A DNA stretch of 64,000 bases, taken from Callorhinus ursinus (taxonomy: Eukaryota > Chordata > Mammalia > Carnivora > Otariidae). How positions within the stretch are numbered: the stretch's first letter is position 1; every line of letters begins with the position of its first letter. Shown here one piece after another: positions 1-10,212 of this stretch. A program made the translations under genes and the position numbers. The notes below the pieces were generated by a model. The model was not told the origin of the DNA, did no database searches, and worked only from the letters and a program-made list of their open reading frames with translations. The DNA is taken from NCBI RefSeq assembly GCF_003265705.1, contig NW_020312788.1, forward strand, positions 4,898,831-4,962,830, given 5' to 3'.

Positions 1-530
1 CCTTTCACAATTAAGTATGGTGGTACCTATGGATTTGTCATGTATGGCCTTTATTCTGTTGTGGGATGTCCCTTCTATACCCAGTTTGTTGAGCTTTTGT
101 CAACAGTTGAATTTTTCAAATGCTTTTTCTGCATCTACAGAGATGATTACATGATTTTTGCCTTTAATTCTGTTAATGTGATATATTCACATGTATTGGA
201 TGTTGAGCCACGCTTGCATTGTAGGGTTAAGTCTGACTTGATCGTGGCGAATGATCCTTTTAATGTTCTGCTGACCTCAATTTGCTAGTATTTTGTTGAG
301 AATTTGTATATCTATATTTATTAGGGTAAATGACCTGTAGTTTTCCATTCCTATAGCATCTATATCTGGCTTTGGTATTAGGGGGTATGTTGGCCTTGTA
401 AACTGAGTTTGGGAGTATTCCTGCCTCTTCAATTTTTTGAAAGATTTTGAGAAGAATCAGTGTGAATTAAGTCTTCCTTAAGGATTTGATAGAATTCACC
501 AGGGATTCTAAGCTTTTTTGTTGGGAGTTT
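1..530 (-). mobile_element. L1 ORF2 fragment, antisense, decayed
   Basis: Read on the minus strand this is the middle of L1 ORF2 (endonuclease/reverse transcriptase region). The plus strand shows its usual antisense phrases, such as a terminal TTTTTTGTTGGGAGTTTATT block and the CTGGCTTTGGTATTAGGG stretch. It is broken by stops and runs off the left edge. The family is an older L1M type; the subfamily cannot be named by eye. It codes for nothing intact. Confidence 0.8.
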
Positions 531-740
531 ATTTTTTCAATTTTTAATTTTTTATTTGAGTATAGTTAACACACTTAATTTCAGGTCTATGACACAGTGA
601 TTTAACAACTCTATATGTTATGCTATGCTCACCACAAGTGTAGCTATCATCTGTTACCATATGATGCTATTACAATACCATTGACTATATTTCCTGTGCT
701 GTGCCTTTTATTCCCATGGTGAGCACTGTGGGGTATCCAC
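531..740 (-). mobile_element. L1 3'UTR fragment, antisense
   Basis: The T-rich start followed by GAGTATAGTTAACA, TTTCAGGTCTATGACACAGTG and GCTCACCACAAGTGTAGCTA is the reverse complement of a mammalian L1 3'UTR. It abuts the ORF2 fragment on the left in the same orientation, so it is probably a second L1 that inserted into the first. No target-site duplication was resolved. Confidence 0.75.
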
Positions 741-1945
741 AGTGTCTGCAAGGGTTGATGGGGTCCTCAGAGCACCTATAGATCCAGCAGCTAGGGACTA
801 TGGTGGGCAGTGGTGGTGGCTGGAGCAAGGGGTGTGTATATCCTCAGCTGCAGGGGTCAGCTGCAGATGCCTGGTTAGTAGTAGGGCCGATGGCAGACAC
901 ACACATGGTGGTAGAGGCCAGGGTCAGCTGCAAGGGCCAGGGTCACATATGGGCTTGCTGGCAGCTGTGGGGACACTGGCTGTCAGTGTGCACTCCTATG
1001 ACTATAGGGGCTCACCACAGTTGCATGCATTTCAGTGGAGGCTGGTCTCAGGAATTGGGCTGGGAACATGTACCTTGGCTAGCTACAGGTAAGCCTAGTG
1101 GCCTAGGCCAGTGATAGGAGATAGGGCCGAATCTATGCGCATGCACAGCTATGGGGACCTTGCCTGTCAGTGCGTGCTTCCACGTACAGTGTCTCATCAT
1201 GGTCATAAACACAGCAGTGGAAGCCCGTGAATGGGCACCAGGCCAGCAGTATGCAGGGGCATAGCTGGAGAGGCTAGCCCCCCAGCTGAGCCAGAGTCAT
1301 GGGGCTCAGTCCTGGGAATGTAGTCTGGCATCTTGCACCCACAGCCACAGAGGCCTGGAACGGATGCTGGTGAGGATCCTGGGCTCTAACAGGGACAGGG
1401 AGGAGGCAACAGGAAAAGACTCCAGTAACTGGCACCTGTGGATGCTAATACGAAGGGGATAAAAACCGGTGAAATCTGCAGGGGGCCCAAGGCAGCTGTG
1501 CTATCCATTGGTTTCTTCAGTGGTGAAAGCTACAGGGGTCTTCCGCAAGGCATGTCACTGGGAACTGAAGTTGCTCTCACTATGTGCCTGACATTGGCAT
1601 CCTTTACTCTTATTTCTAGCCATTTCTTTAAGTCTCAGCTTTGCTGGTCTTCAGTGAAACCCAATCAGACCCTTTATTTGTTGCCACAAAAGGCTAGGGA
1701 AGCCAGTGACTCACCTCACCGTCCCTTTCCTTGGGAGAGAAACTCTTTCCATCTGGGGAGTTCCCTCTTCACTCTGCTCAGTGCCAGCTTGGGGCTTGGG
1801 ATGCTGCAGGCAAAATGCAGCTGTTCTTTCTACCCTTCTTGTATTCTCTTCTCAGGATTTTTGTTCACTGTGTTGCTAAAATTTCTTATGTGGACTCCTG
1901 AACTGCCCTGGAGCTGTTTCTGTTCATGGGCAGCTGCCTGATTAT
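741..1945. other. Unassigned GC-richer block with internal repetition
   Basis: This 1.2 kb is richer in G and C than its surroundings. The stretches near 960-1000 and 1147-1185 are similar to each other: both carry CAGCT(G/A)TGGGGAC followed by CTGTCAGTG. The phrase TAGGGCCGA also recurs near 885 and 1122. It may be an L1 5'UTR-like or LTR-derived sequence beside the L1 debris on its left, but I cannot name it. The open frames of 100-167 codons across it show no recognisable protein. Confidence 0.35.
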
Positions 1946-2259
1946 CCATCTTGGTAGGAGGATAGGGGGCTGGGGTTTCCTATATTGGTAACAGTACTGC
2001 ATATTCTATGCCTGCACATCTCAAGTAGAAGAATTTCAAAGAATCAGACTATTTTTGACAACCAAGCTGGATAAAATGGTAAGAATCATTTTTTCTTATT
2101 ATCTTGGCTTACACTGAAATCTATAGAATAATCAATGGTAATTTATTCTGCATGAGCCCAGCATAGTTAAAACCATTTTGGGTCTTAGGAACATTTATAT
2201 GCCTCTCTCCTCAGTCATTTATTTCCATATAAGTGAAAGATGGTGTCACCATCTATCCA

Positions 2260-2569
2260 ATAACTTCATCTCTCCACCTCTAGGCTATTGCAAGAGTCTC
2301 CTGTTTTCAATCTATTGATCATAACCTTCCCAAATTAATCTTTCTAAAATCCAGTCGATATTCCTATTGCTATAGGAATGGTGCTGCTATAGATGGTGCT
2401 GCTTAAAAACAAACATGTGGGGGTGCCTGGGTGGCTCAGTCGGCTAAGCATCCTGCCTTCAGCTCAGGTCATGATCTCGGGGTCCTGGGATCGAGTCCCG
2501 TATTGGGCTCCCTGCTCCGCGGGGAGTCTGCTTCTCCCTCTGCCTCTGCCTGCCGCTCCACATGCTCCT

Positions 2570-2607
<38 letters not shown>

Positions 2608-2860
2608 AAATAAATAAGTAAAATCTTAAAAAAACAAACAAACAAAAACCGAATCATGTGCTATCACCGATAGTACAAAATCCATCCTGACCACTCATCA
2701 ACTGCACCCTGCTTTAGCAGTTTTAATCTTTCACGAGTCCCCCACTGAGTCCTGTCATCCCAGTCAGTCAGTGCTCTCCCCTAGTATCTCACACACTTTT
2801 CTGCATCTGCATTTGGCCTCTCGCTCTCTTGCCCGTAGTTATATTACTCTTTCCCTCGGT
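2260..2860 (+). mobile_element. LINE-2 (L2) 3' region, split by a SINE
   Basis: The text around 2270-2360 (CTATTGCAAGAGTCTCCTG ... AATCTTTCTAAAATCC) matches the L2 3' region, where a similar phrase precedes the CAGATCATGTCACTCC motif. The match resumes weakly after the Can-SINE at 2419-2646. It is highly diverged, as expected for L2, and the right boundary is uncertain. Confidence 0.5.
2419..2646 (+). mobile_element. Can-SINE (SINEC), sense
   Basis: The element begins GGGGGTGCCTGGGTGGCTCAG (tRNA-Lys-derived head with a pol III B-box-like GGGATCGAGTCCC near 2487). It continues with a CT-rich region that has expanded to a (TC) run at about 2571-2604, and ends AAATAAATAAGTAAAATCTT plus an A-rich (AAAC)n tail. 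The flanks AAAAACAAACATGTG and AAAAACCGAATCATGTG look like a decayed duplication. Confidence 0.93.
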
Positions 2861-3633
2861 CTATCCAGGCCCTCCCAGTTATAGGACTACAGCCTTTGGG
2901 GACTTTAAAGGAGAGAAGCTTGGCACGTACCCAGGAGGTGCTGCTGAAAAGGGCAGTTTTATGTCAGCAGAGGAGCCAGTTGGAAGAAGGGCATTACCAA
3001 GAGGACACTCCAAAATCAATACTGGAGGAAGGAGGCAATTTACAACCTGCAAGTAAAGTGGGGAGGGTCAGGAGCTCGGAGATTTGATCCGATGAGTTGC
3101 CAAGTCAGACAATGTGAGCAAGAGAAAGCAAGCTAATGTGAGAGTTGAACTGGAAGATGGAGGAGTGAGGTGTCCAGGTGCCAGAGGCCAGTTCGAGAAT
3201 GTTATCGTAACGTATCTTCCACAGCTGTGCTCTCTCGTGGTTTGGCATGCGTTGCGGAGTTGGGGGATATCCTTAAATTAACAACACTACTCTACTGGAC
3301 ACCCCATCCTTCTTGGCCCTGTTCATCCGACCTCCTGCAAGCCTCTGGGAAACTTCCTTAGATCACTCCAACACTACATATCTCACCTTCCTCTGACGCT
3401 GCAGCCCTTGTTAACCCTTCCCTGGCTTGGCGTTGAACCACGTGATTGCCTTGTGACCTCTTTTTGTATGGCGAGTTTTGTTTTGGGGGTTTTTTTTTGT
3501 TTTGTTTTTTACTTAAGACTTCCATTTTGTTTAACTTTCTGTGGTTAAATATAATGGGTTTATAAACAGGTTAATCTTACTAGACAATAAACTGAAACTT
3601 CCTTTCATACGGAAATATGGATCTTTTATTACT
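2861..3633. other. No recognised feature
   Basis: I see no gene, RNA gene or confidently named repeat here. A T/G-rich simple stretch lies near 3475-3510. The 60-75 codon open frames have no family resemblance. Confidence 0.5.
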
Positions 3634-3861
3634 TTATATCTCCCTCTTTTTTTTTTTAAAGATTTTATTTGTTTATTTGAGAGAGAGAGAGAATGAGAGA
3701 CAGAGAGCACGAGAGGGAAGAGAGTCAGAGGGAGAAGCAGACTCCCCGCTGAGCAGGGAGCCCGACGCGGGACTCAATCCCGGGACTCCAGGATCATGAC
3801 CTGAGCCGAAGGCAGTCGCCCAACCAACTGAGCCACCCAGGCGCCCTTATATCTCCCTCTT
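3634..3861 (-). mobile_element. Can-SINE, antisense, with 15 bp TSD
   Basis: The body at 3649-3846 reads poly(T), AAAGATTTTATTTG, a GA-rich stretch, GATCATGACCTGAGCC and finally GAGCCACCCAGGCGCCC. That is a complete antisense Can-SINE. TTATATCTCCCTCTT occurs perfectly at 3634-3648 and 3847-3861, which gives the exact insertion boundaries. Confidence 0.97.
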
Positions 3862-6529
3862 AATCTGACAGAGAAATATACTCTTTCTAGGCACCCAAAG
3901 AAATATTTAATGCGCAACCAGGGAAATGGTATATTAACTTAATCTTCTTTTTAACTAGGCCTGAAATGCAAGCTGGTAACAGGTCCCTCACTGAAGCCAT
4001 TTCTAAAACCGTCAAAATTTACCCCAAAGTGCCCATTCAAAAAATAACTCTGTTGGTTAAATCCGTAAGGAATACAGATGCAGTTCAGACTGGCACTCAA
4101 CAAAGCAACGTATTTCAGCTAGAATTCTTTGGTGACAAGCAACAAAATCAACTCTGGCTGACTTAAGGAGAAAACAGTGTATTATGAGGATAGTTTGTAG
4201 TTCAAGATTCATGAAAAGGTTGGAGAAGAGGCCTTGGCGAGAAAAAGATAAGAACGATGAAACAGGCTCCGGAGACCCAAAGCAGGGGGCCTATCAGAGT
4301 GCCGCTGCCAACGCGAGCAGGCTCTGAGCACGGGTTCTATCCTTCTGTTCCTCTGCTCAAAGTGCTAAGCCTGGCGGGAGAGAAAATCCAGCTGGCCCAG
4401 CCCGAGTCATTTGCTGTTCCTCTTGAGCAGCAGAAAGTAAAATACCTTAACTGCACAAAAATGAAGAGAGGTAATTTGCCCAAAGTAAATCCTGGCAGTC
4501 TTACCAAAAGACGAACAATGGAAAGCAGGCTTCCAAATAAAATATAACTGGAAAAACTGGTACACATTATAGTTCAATGAATGTAAAGGTGAGGTTTCAC
4601 AGATCACGGTTCATCATGGTGAATGAATTCTATAATCCGTTTAGGCATATAGCAGGTGGACTGAGCATAGGGCAAAGGGGCTGTTTACATTGGAATACCA
4701 TACTGAGCCTTTAGTCTTGAGGCACACTTGACCCCATAGTGTGAGAATGAGCTTTTGGGCAGAAAGCACAATCAGGTCAATCTTAAATGCAGAGAGCAGG
4801 CAGCTTGCCAGATGAAGATGCTCTCGGGATCCAGACAGATCCACTATCTGCTTGGATATTCCTTTAAGGTCATGTTGCTAATGATTCTACCTGGTTCACA
4901 TTGGGTGGGGGCTTTGTGGGTGACCGTTCATTGCTTCACAGTGAAGGGGAAGAGGGATCAATTAACCAAATTTAGCAAGGCTGTACCTAACGTGGATCCT
5001 CAGTGCCCAAGTGGTATCTAGATTGTACAGAATTATATTCAAGAACACAGGCAGAAGGTAAGAGCTGCCTCGTTATTCGTCAGGCATCGCCAAACGAACA
5101 CAAAGGTCTTAGAAATGCTTCTTTTTTATTCAGTATCTGGATATACTTATAAATCTACAAAACATTTACCAACTAACTTTACTTCGGGAAAAGAATAATA
5201 CCCTAAGCCCGAGAATAAACTACAAGTTGACTGTACGTAGTTTCAAAAAAGAATAATTTACCGACAGTATGTGTTTCTCATGTTTATGTTGCTTTTAACT
5301 GCTTGTATTATCTTAAAGAAGAGTAAGTACAAAGCTCCTTCTGTAAGAAGATTCTAATTATTCTGCTCTCAGCAGTAGGCCTCTCATGTCTTCTTGGGAA
5401 CAGAAGAAAATCATTGAGAAAATAAGATTCCTTTTTAGTGACGAGAACTAGTCTCAGTATGAACATGTTTTAAAGAATAATTCCGGTTGCACATGCTGTT
5501 CAGAACTGAGCAAGATATTTTATCCTACTAGTGAATATAGTATACCTAGGCAGAACACTAAGAAGGACAAGAAAAAAATCAACATTTTATTTTCTTAGTA
5601 CACAGAACAGAATCCAGCACCAATAAGTAGTTGCTCAATATTTTTGATAAACACAAGAAACAAGAAGACAATGAATCAGTGCCATTTCCATAGCAAATAT
5701 GGTATTTCAGTTAGAGAAAGACCTCACTAAACTGATGAGAAATCTTTGAATCCATTATTAAAGATTTAGAGCTCAGTTTCTAAAAATGATATTTATACCT
5801 GTTAAACTCTTGCTGGGAAATGATTTAATATGTATGAAATTATTTTACTCATTGGATCAAAGGGGCTACAAACTAAGACAAGGAAGTTTTCATTTTAATG
5901 GAGCGCCAAGGATTAGGTACAGAGATGGATTCCTATCTGCACTTTCCCTTCTACCAACTCGTCATGGAATAAAAGAAAATTTAAGAGATGTGGTCTACTG
6001 CAAAATGAAGCTTGTCATAGTCAGTGTACAACTAAAAGAGAAGTAAAAATACAGAGCAGTTAAGACAGCTGAATGTTACACCTTCCCAGCAACCACTACA
6101 TTTAAATATTTTGTCCGTTGCCCACAGATAATATCCAATATCATGTACTTAGTTTACCTCTACAAAGACAGCATTAGAGACTCCAGACAAAACCATTGGT
6201 GAAATATTTAACATGCCCCCCAATCACTGTTAGTGTGGATATTGCCATTCGTAGACACTGAAGGCCTCAAACCCAATTTAAACCTGGCCAGAAAGTGGTA
6301 ATATTGGAGGATGGGCACATTAAAGTGTTCTTAATTCTATCTGCAGACTGCAGACATTAAACCAATGTGGAAGCTAGCAACTTTACTGACCCTCCATAGA
6401 GCACTTTCTCCCCCAGGAAAATAAAGGAGGCATGTTATAAAGCAAAGAATTTCTGTGGGGATGGCTTTTACATTTAAAGTCCTTTCTGTTAAGAAAAATG
6501 TTCTTATTCCATATCCCCAGAGCGATGAA

Positions 6530-6531
<2 letters not shown>
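3862..6531. other. Unique-looking stretch, no recognised feature
   Basis: About 2.7 kb with no named repeat and no convincing coding region. The longest open frames (3966-4166, 4257-4547, 4755-5021, 5786-6046) are under 100 codons, lack known motifs and are of a length expected by chance. Exons of a non-coding RNA cannot be excluded by eye. Confidence 0.5.

Positions 6532-6565
<34 letters not shown>
6532..6565. repeat. (CA)17 microsatellite
   Basis: An uninterrupted AC/CA dinucleotide run of about 34 bp. It produces the artefactual TH-repeat and CV-repeat peptides in overlapping frames. Confidence 0.97.
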
Positions 6566-6567
<2 letters not shown>

Positions 6568-6691
6568 CTGTTTCATATTACTTTTGGGAGTACATAAAAA
6601 TGTGTGTGTTGCAGGGTGAGAAAATAAGTGTAGAAGAAACTAAAATCTTGATGTTGCTTCCAAAGCTCTTAAGGACTGCTGATCTGAGTTC

Positions 6692-6769
6692 TTAACTACA
6701 GGAAGGGATTTTTGCCGCAATCTTGCGGACTTCTTGGTCAGCCTTCAGCCGGTAGTTAATCTGTTTCAT
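6692..6769 (-). other. Short coding-like ORF, possible exon or pseudogene fragment
   Basis: On the minus strand an ATG at 6769 opens 25 codons ending in TAA at 6692. The frame stays open five codons further upstream. The peptide starts MKQINYRLKADQEVRKIAAK and then ends IPSCS. Its mix of charged residues and codons such as CGG, CTG, AAG, GAC and CGC looks more coding-like than the AT-rich surroundings. I do not recognise the protein. It could be a terminal exon, a fragment of a processed pseudogene, or chance. No clear polypyrimidine tract precedes it. Confidence 0.2.
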
Positions 6770-7599
6770 GTAAAGATGCCAAGATTAGGCTGAGGCCTCA
6801 GTTGTAAGTACCTCTGGTTTCACTATCTGATGATGTCAAGTTTCTGATAACAGCAGTGGGAAAGAAAGGTCTCTTAGGTCACAGTGGAACAATTAACTAG
6901 ATGAAATTGCTTTGGGTAATCTCAGTTTTAAATTCTGCAGGGAAATTACTCCAGTATTTTCCTGCAAGAAAAGCAAAACTAAGATCACCTCAACATGAAG
7001 AGTTACCCTATTAGACCTAGGAAAACATCAACCACAAAAGTGTGGAGACACGAATGTATTTTAAAATTCCAGAAAGATTATAACATGCTTGTTAAAAAAG
7101 AATAAAAGTAGTAACAAAATATGAGAGTTTAAAGGAGTGAACAAGTAGTTTTCCCTAAGGATCTTCGTATCCCCTTATCCAATTTCTCAAAGTAAGTAGC
7201 TGGATATAATTTACATCTTTGTGGGGCACTGTCATCAAAGAAGTATTTCATTTGTTTGTTATTCCTTCACTGGATTCAAGTTAAAGCTCCTTGCGGTTTC
7301 ACAATAGCATTTCTAACATGAAAGAACTTTAAAAGCTCTGTATAGAATACCTGTGCCAAAATTAACAGTGGAGATAAATCCTCTGTGTCTGGTGTGAACC
7401 AGGTGCTGAACAAGTGTGTGTTAAGTCCACACGGAGCCTACATTTTAGTGCGTGTGTGCTGAGTGAGGAAGGGGCACGAGAAAAAAAAAGCTAAACAAAT
7501 AAATGAACAAGCTAATTTCTGGGAGCGGCAAGATCTAGAACGAAAGGAAGTTAGGGTGCTGTGAGAGGCAATGACTATGGGGAAGGGGGCAGCAGAGGG
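6770..7599. other. No recognised feature
   Basis: No repeat or coding signal that I can name. A TGATGATG near 6823 followed by CTGATAAC near 6836 superficially resembles snoRNA C and D' boxes, but no full snoRNA layout is present. Confidence 0.45.
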
Positions 7600-8065
7600 G
7601 CAACAATGGATTGGTTCACTAGGGAAACACCTCACTGAGGAGGTGGTATATAATGTAAGGCTGAAATGACTAGAAAATAAGTCAGATAAAGATCCAGAGG
7701 CAGAGCATTCCTGACAAAAGGAACAGTATGGGCAAATCTGCTAAGGTGGGAATGAGCGCCATTCTTGGAGGAGAAGGATGGTGTAGGAAACAAGACCAGT
7801 GACAGGCTGGGGCCACATCATGGAGGGCTTTGTGTGACATGATAAGGGCTTTGGGTTTTCTTCCAGATGCATTAAGCAGTGGAATGACATACTTTGATTT
7901 TCACTTTTTTAAGGTCCCTGCTGGATGCTTCCTGGACTAAACAGGGCAAGGGCAAAAAAACCAGCAGGGATTATAATTAGGAAGCTTTTGCAATAGTTTA
8001 GGCAAGAGACGATGGGGACTTGAATCAGGTGGTAAAAATGGAGGAGGGCGGATGTCCTGTGGTAG
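7600..8065 (-). mobile_element. LINE-2 (L2) 3' region, antisense
   Basis: The plus strand carries the reverse complement of the L2 3' end in order: CTCACTGAGGAGGTGG, AGAGCATTCCTGACAAAAGGAACAG, GGGCCACATCATGGAGGGCTTTGTG, AAGCAGTGGAATGACATACTTTGAT, TGCTGGATGCTTCCTGG and TTGCAATAGTTTAGGCAAGAGACGATGG, all diverged. This is an ancient pan-mammalian repeat and makes no product. Confidence 0.75.
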
Positions 8066-9267
8066 AGATGTGGAGAGGCAAAATGATCTTTTGGAAATGA
8101 AATACCTATTTCATAAGCTTCCTTCCATACATTCCCTTACTCATTCAAACAGTTTTTGAGCACCTACTAAATTCCGTTTTGGTACTTGCGATATAGTAAG
8201 GGAAACAAAATACTTCATAGAATAATACTTCAAAGTAGATTAGAAAAAAATAACAATAGCTATGACATTTTAAGATACAATATAAAATTATTTTACATAT
8301 TCTTTTAGTAACCCTTTAAATGCATAAATACCTGCACTTTAGGTAAAAAATTAAAAATAAGAATATGCCATAGAAAGAAAGAAACAAACAAACAAACTGG
8401 GTACCTCTAGTAAACTTACCAATGAAAACCACTCTTACTACTTCTCATTTAAGCCTTCCTCATTTTTCCCCTGTGTTTAGCTACTGTGTTCTTAATGACA
8501 ATAAAACCTGAAAAGAAGTATTAAGCTGGGCTTTGGAAATGTTGTTATGTGGTTGACATTTAGTGTTTCATAATTATTTCATCAAGCAGTAGTTAAGGGA
8601 CTCTGTTCTAGTCCTAGCCAAGGCTGACTAGCAAACAGCCTGAGGCCATCACGGAGGAGCAAACAGAGGGAGAGAAGCAAGAAGCGGGAAGTCAGTTCAG
8701 GTGGTGCATTCTGGAGCTGGCCTACTTCACCAAAACACACAGCTGGTCACTTAGCCATGTGGGAAGTCTCTGCACAGGCCCTATCACAAAACCAGGCTTT
8801 GGGACTGTCCTTCAGAGGAAGGAAAAGACACACAATCGACTTGCTGGTTCCCTCCTCTCTCCTGTCTGCCCATGGTCAATGTTCATCCCATGGAGATTTA
8901 ATACCCTGCTGGCCCCTGTAGCACAATGCTTCAGATGTGGAGAACACAGAGAGAGACTCCTTAAAGTGGCCCCAATGTTCTGTGACCACCCTGTGACCAG
9001 CTGTAGCTGCCTTCACCCGAACACGCTGAGCTAGCCTGTGCAAAGGAGGTACAAAGTAGCAGAGGTTTCATGGCCTGTGTAGCCAAGAGGGTGTGAGGCA
9101 AATAGCAGAGTCCTGCAGTGTAGCCCCGTAACCGATCTACTTTTGGCTTTGTCTGGATAAAAATCGAAAGATCTCTTGTGTTCTCTTTGAGTCAACTTGG
9201 ATATTTTATGCAAAAGCTAAGTGTTTAAAATCCAAGCACAAAATTGCTTTAAATGTGGAATTTTAAA
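8066..9267. other. Mostly unrecognised; short L2-like piece near 8130-8215
   Basis: CATTCAAACAGTTTTTGAGCACCTACTAAATTCC near 8143 resembles the reverse complement of an L2 or MIR terminus. The rest, including a 91-codon frame at 8759-9034, shows no family signature. Confidence 0.4.
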
Positions 9268-9634
9268 ATTTTTTACTGTTATGTTAATCACCATACATTA
9301 CATCATTAATTTTTGATGTAGTGTTCCATGATTCATTGTTTGTGTATAACACCCACTGCTCCATGCAGAACGTGCCCTCCCCAATACCCATCACCAAGCT
9401 AACCCATCCCCCCACCCCCCTCCCCTCTAGAACCGTCAGTTTGTTTCTCAGAGTCCATCGTCTCTCATGGTTCGTCTCCCCCTCCGATTTCCCCCCCTTC
9501 ATTCTTCCCCTCCTGCTATCTTCTTTTTTTTTTTTTTTAACATATATTGCATTATTTGTTTCAGAGGTACAGATCTGTGATTCAACAGTCTTGCACAATT
9601 CACAGTGCTCACCATAGCACATACCCTCCCCAGT
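9268..9634 (-). mobile_element. Carnivore-type L1 3' end, antisense
   Basis: The stretch reads ATGTTAATCACCATACATTA, then GTGTTCCATGATTCATTG, the CCCACTGCTCCATGCAGAACG phrase, C-rich CCCATCCCCCCACCCCCCTCCCC, an internal poly(T) near 9525-9538, and CATATATTGCATTATTTGTTTCAGAGGTACAG. This is the reverse complement of the L1 3'UTR also seen in sense orientation at about 44560-44740. Open frames on both strands here are artefacts. Confidence 0.9.
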
Positions 9635-9654
9635 GTCTAAAAAACAAAACAAAT

Positions 9655-9891
9655 GAGCAAAGGGAAAAAGAAAAAAGTGAGGCAGACTAAGAAACAGACT
9701 TTTAAAGTTAGAGAACAAACTGCTGGTTACCAGAGGGGAGAGGGCCGAGGGGCTGGGGCCAATAGGTGGTGGGGAGTAAGGAGTGAACTTGTGGTGATCA
9801 GCACGGGCTGATGAACGGAATTTTTGAATCATGATATTGTATACCTGGAAATAATATTACCCTGTATGTTAACTAGACTTTAAACAAAAAC

Positions 9892-9892
<1 letters not shown>
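9655..9892 (+). mobile_element. L1 3'UTR fragment, sense
   Basis: AGAACAAACTGCTGGTTACCAG, then GGGGAGTAAGGAGTGAACTTGTGGTGATCAGCACGGGCTGATGAA, and TATTACCCTGTATGTTAACTAGACTTTAAACAAAAAC form a sense L1 3' terminus. Its A-rich tail runs directly into the (TAGA)n array. It lies tail-away from the antisense L1 on its left, and the two appear to be separate insertions. Confidence 0.8.
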
Positions 9893-9941
<49 letters not shown>

Positions 9942-9984
9942 GTTTGTGTGTGTGTGTGTATACATACACACACACACACACACA
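9893..9984. repeat. (TAGA)12 followed by (TG)n/(CA)n microsatellite
   Basis: A perfect TAGA tetranucleotide run (9893-9940) is followed by a TG run (about 9944-9959), TATACATA, and a CA run (9966-9984). The adjacent TG and CA runs are self-complementary. The array starts exactly at the L1 A-tail, so it was probably seeded there. Confidence 0.97.
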
Positions 9985-9995
9985 TACGTATTCTT

Positions 9996-10212
9996 AAAAA
10001 ATCTGTAAAAAGTTTGGCATGCCTGCATGGCTCAGTTGGTGAAACGTCTGCCTTCAGCTCAGGTCATGATCCCGGGGTCCTAGGATCAAGTCCCACATCA
10101 GGCTCCCCGCTTGGCAGGGAGTCTGCTTCTCCCTCTGCCCCTCACCCTGCTTGCGCGCTCTCTCTCTCTCAAATAAATGGGTGAAAACCTCAAAAAAAAT
10201 CTGTAAAGAGTT
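9996..10212 (+). mobile_element. Can-SINE, sense, with near-perfect TSD
   Basis: The body from about 10016 (GGCATGCCTGCATGGCTCAG, a diverged head) to about 10192 is a sense Can-SINE ending CAAATAAATGGGTGAAAACC. An AAAAAATCTGTAAA(A/G)AGTTT duplication flanks it at about 9996 and 10194. Head substitutions suggest it is somewhat older than most copies here. Confidence 0.93.

Noticed and set aside
6815..6850. C/D-box snoRNA
   Set aside because: TGATGATG and CTGA occur too close together, and no paired second set of boxes or terminal stem is present.
9284..9832. 182-codon minus-strand frame as a protein gene
   Set aside because: It runs across an antisense L1 3'UTR, a poly(A) run and a second L1 3'UTR.
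9268..9892. A single L1 with twin-priming 5' inversion
   Set aside because: Both arms are 3'UTR sequence, whereas twin priming would place a more 5' part of the element in the inverted arm. Two separate insertions fit better.
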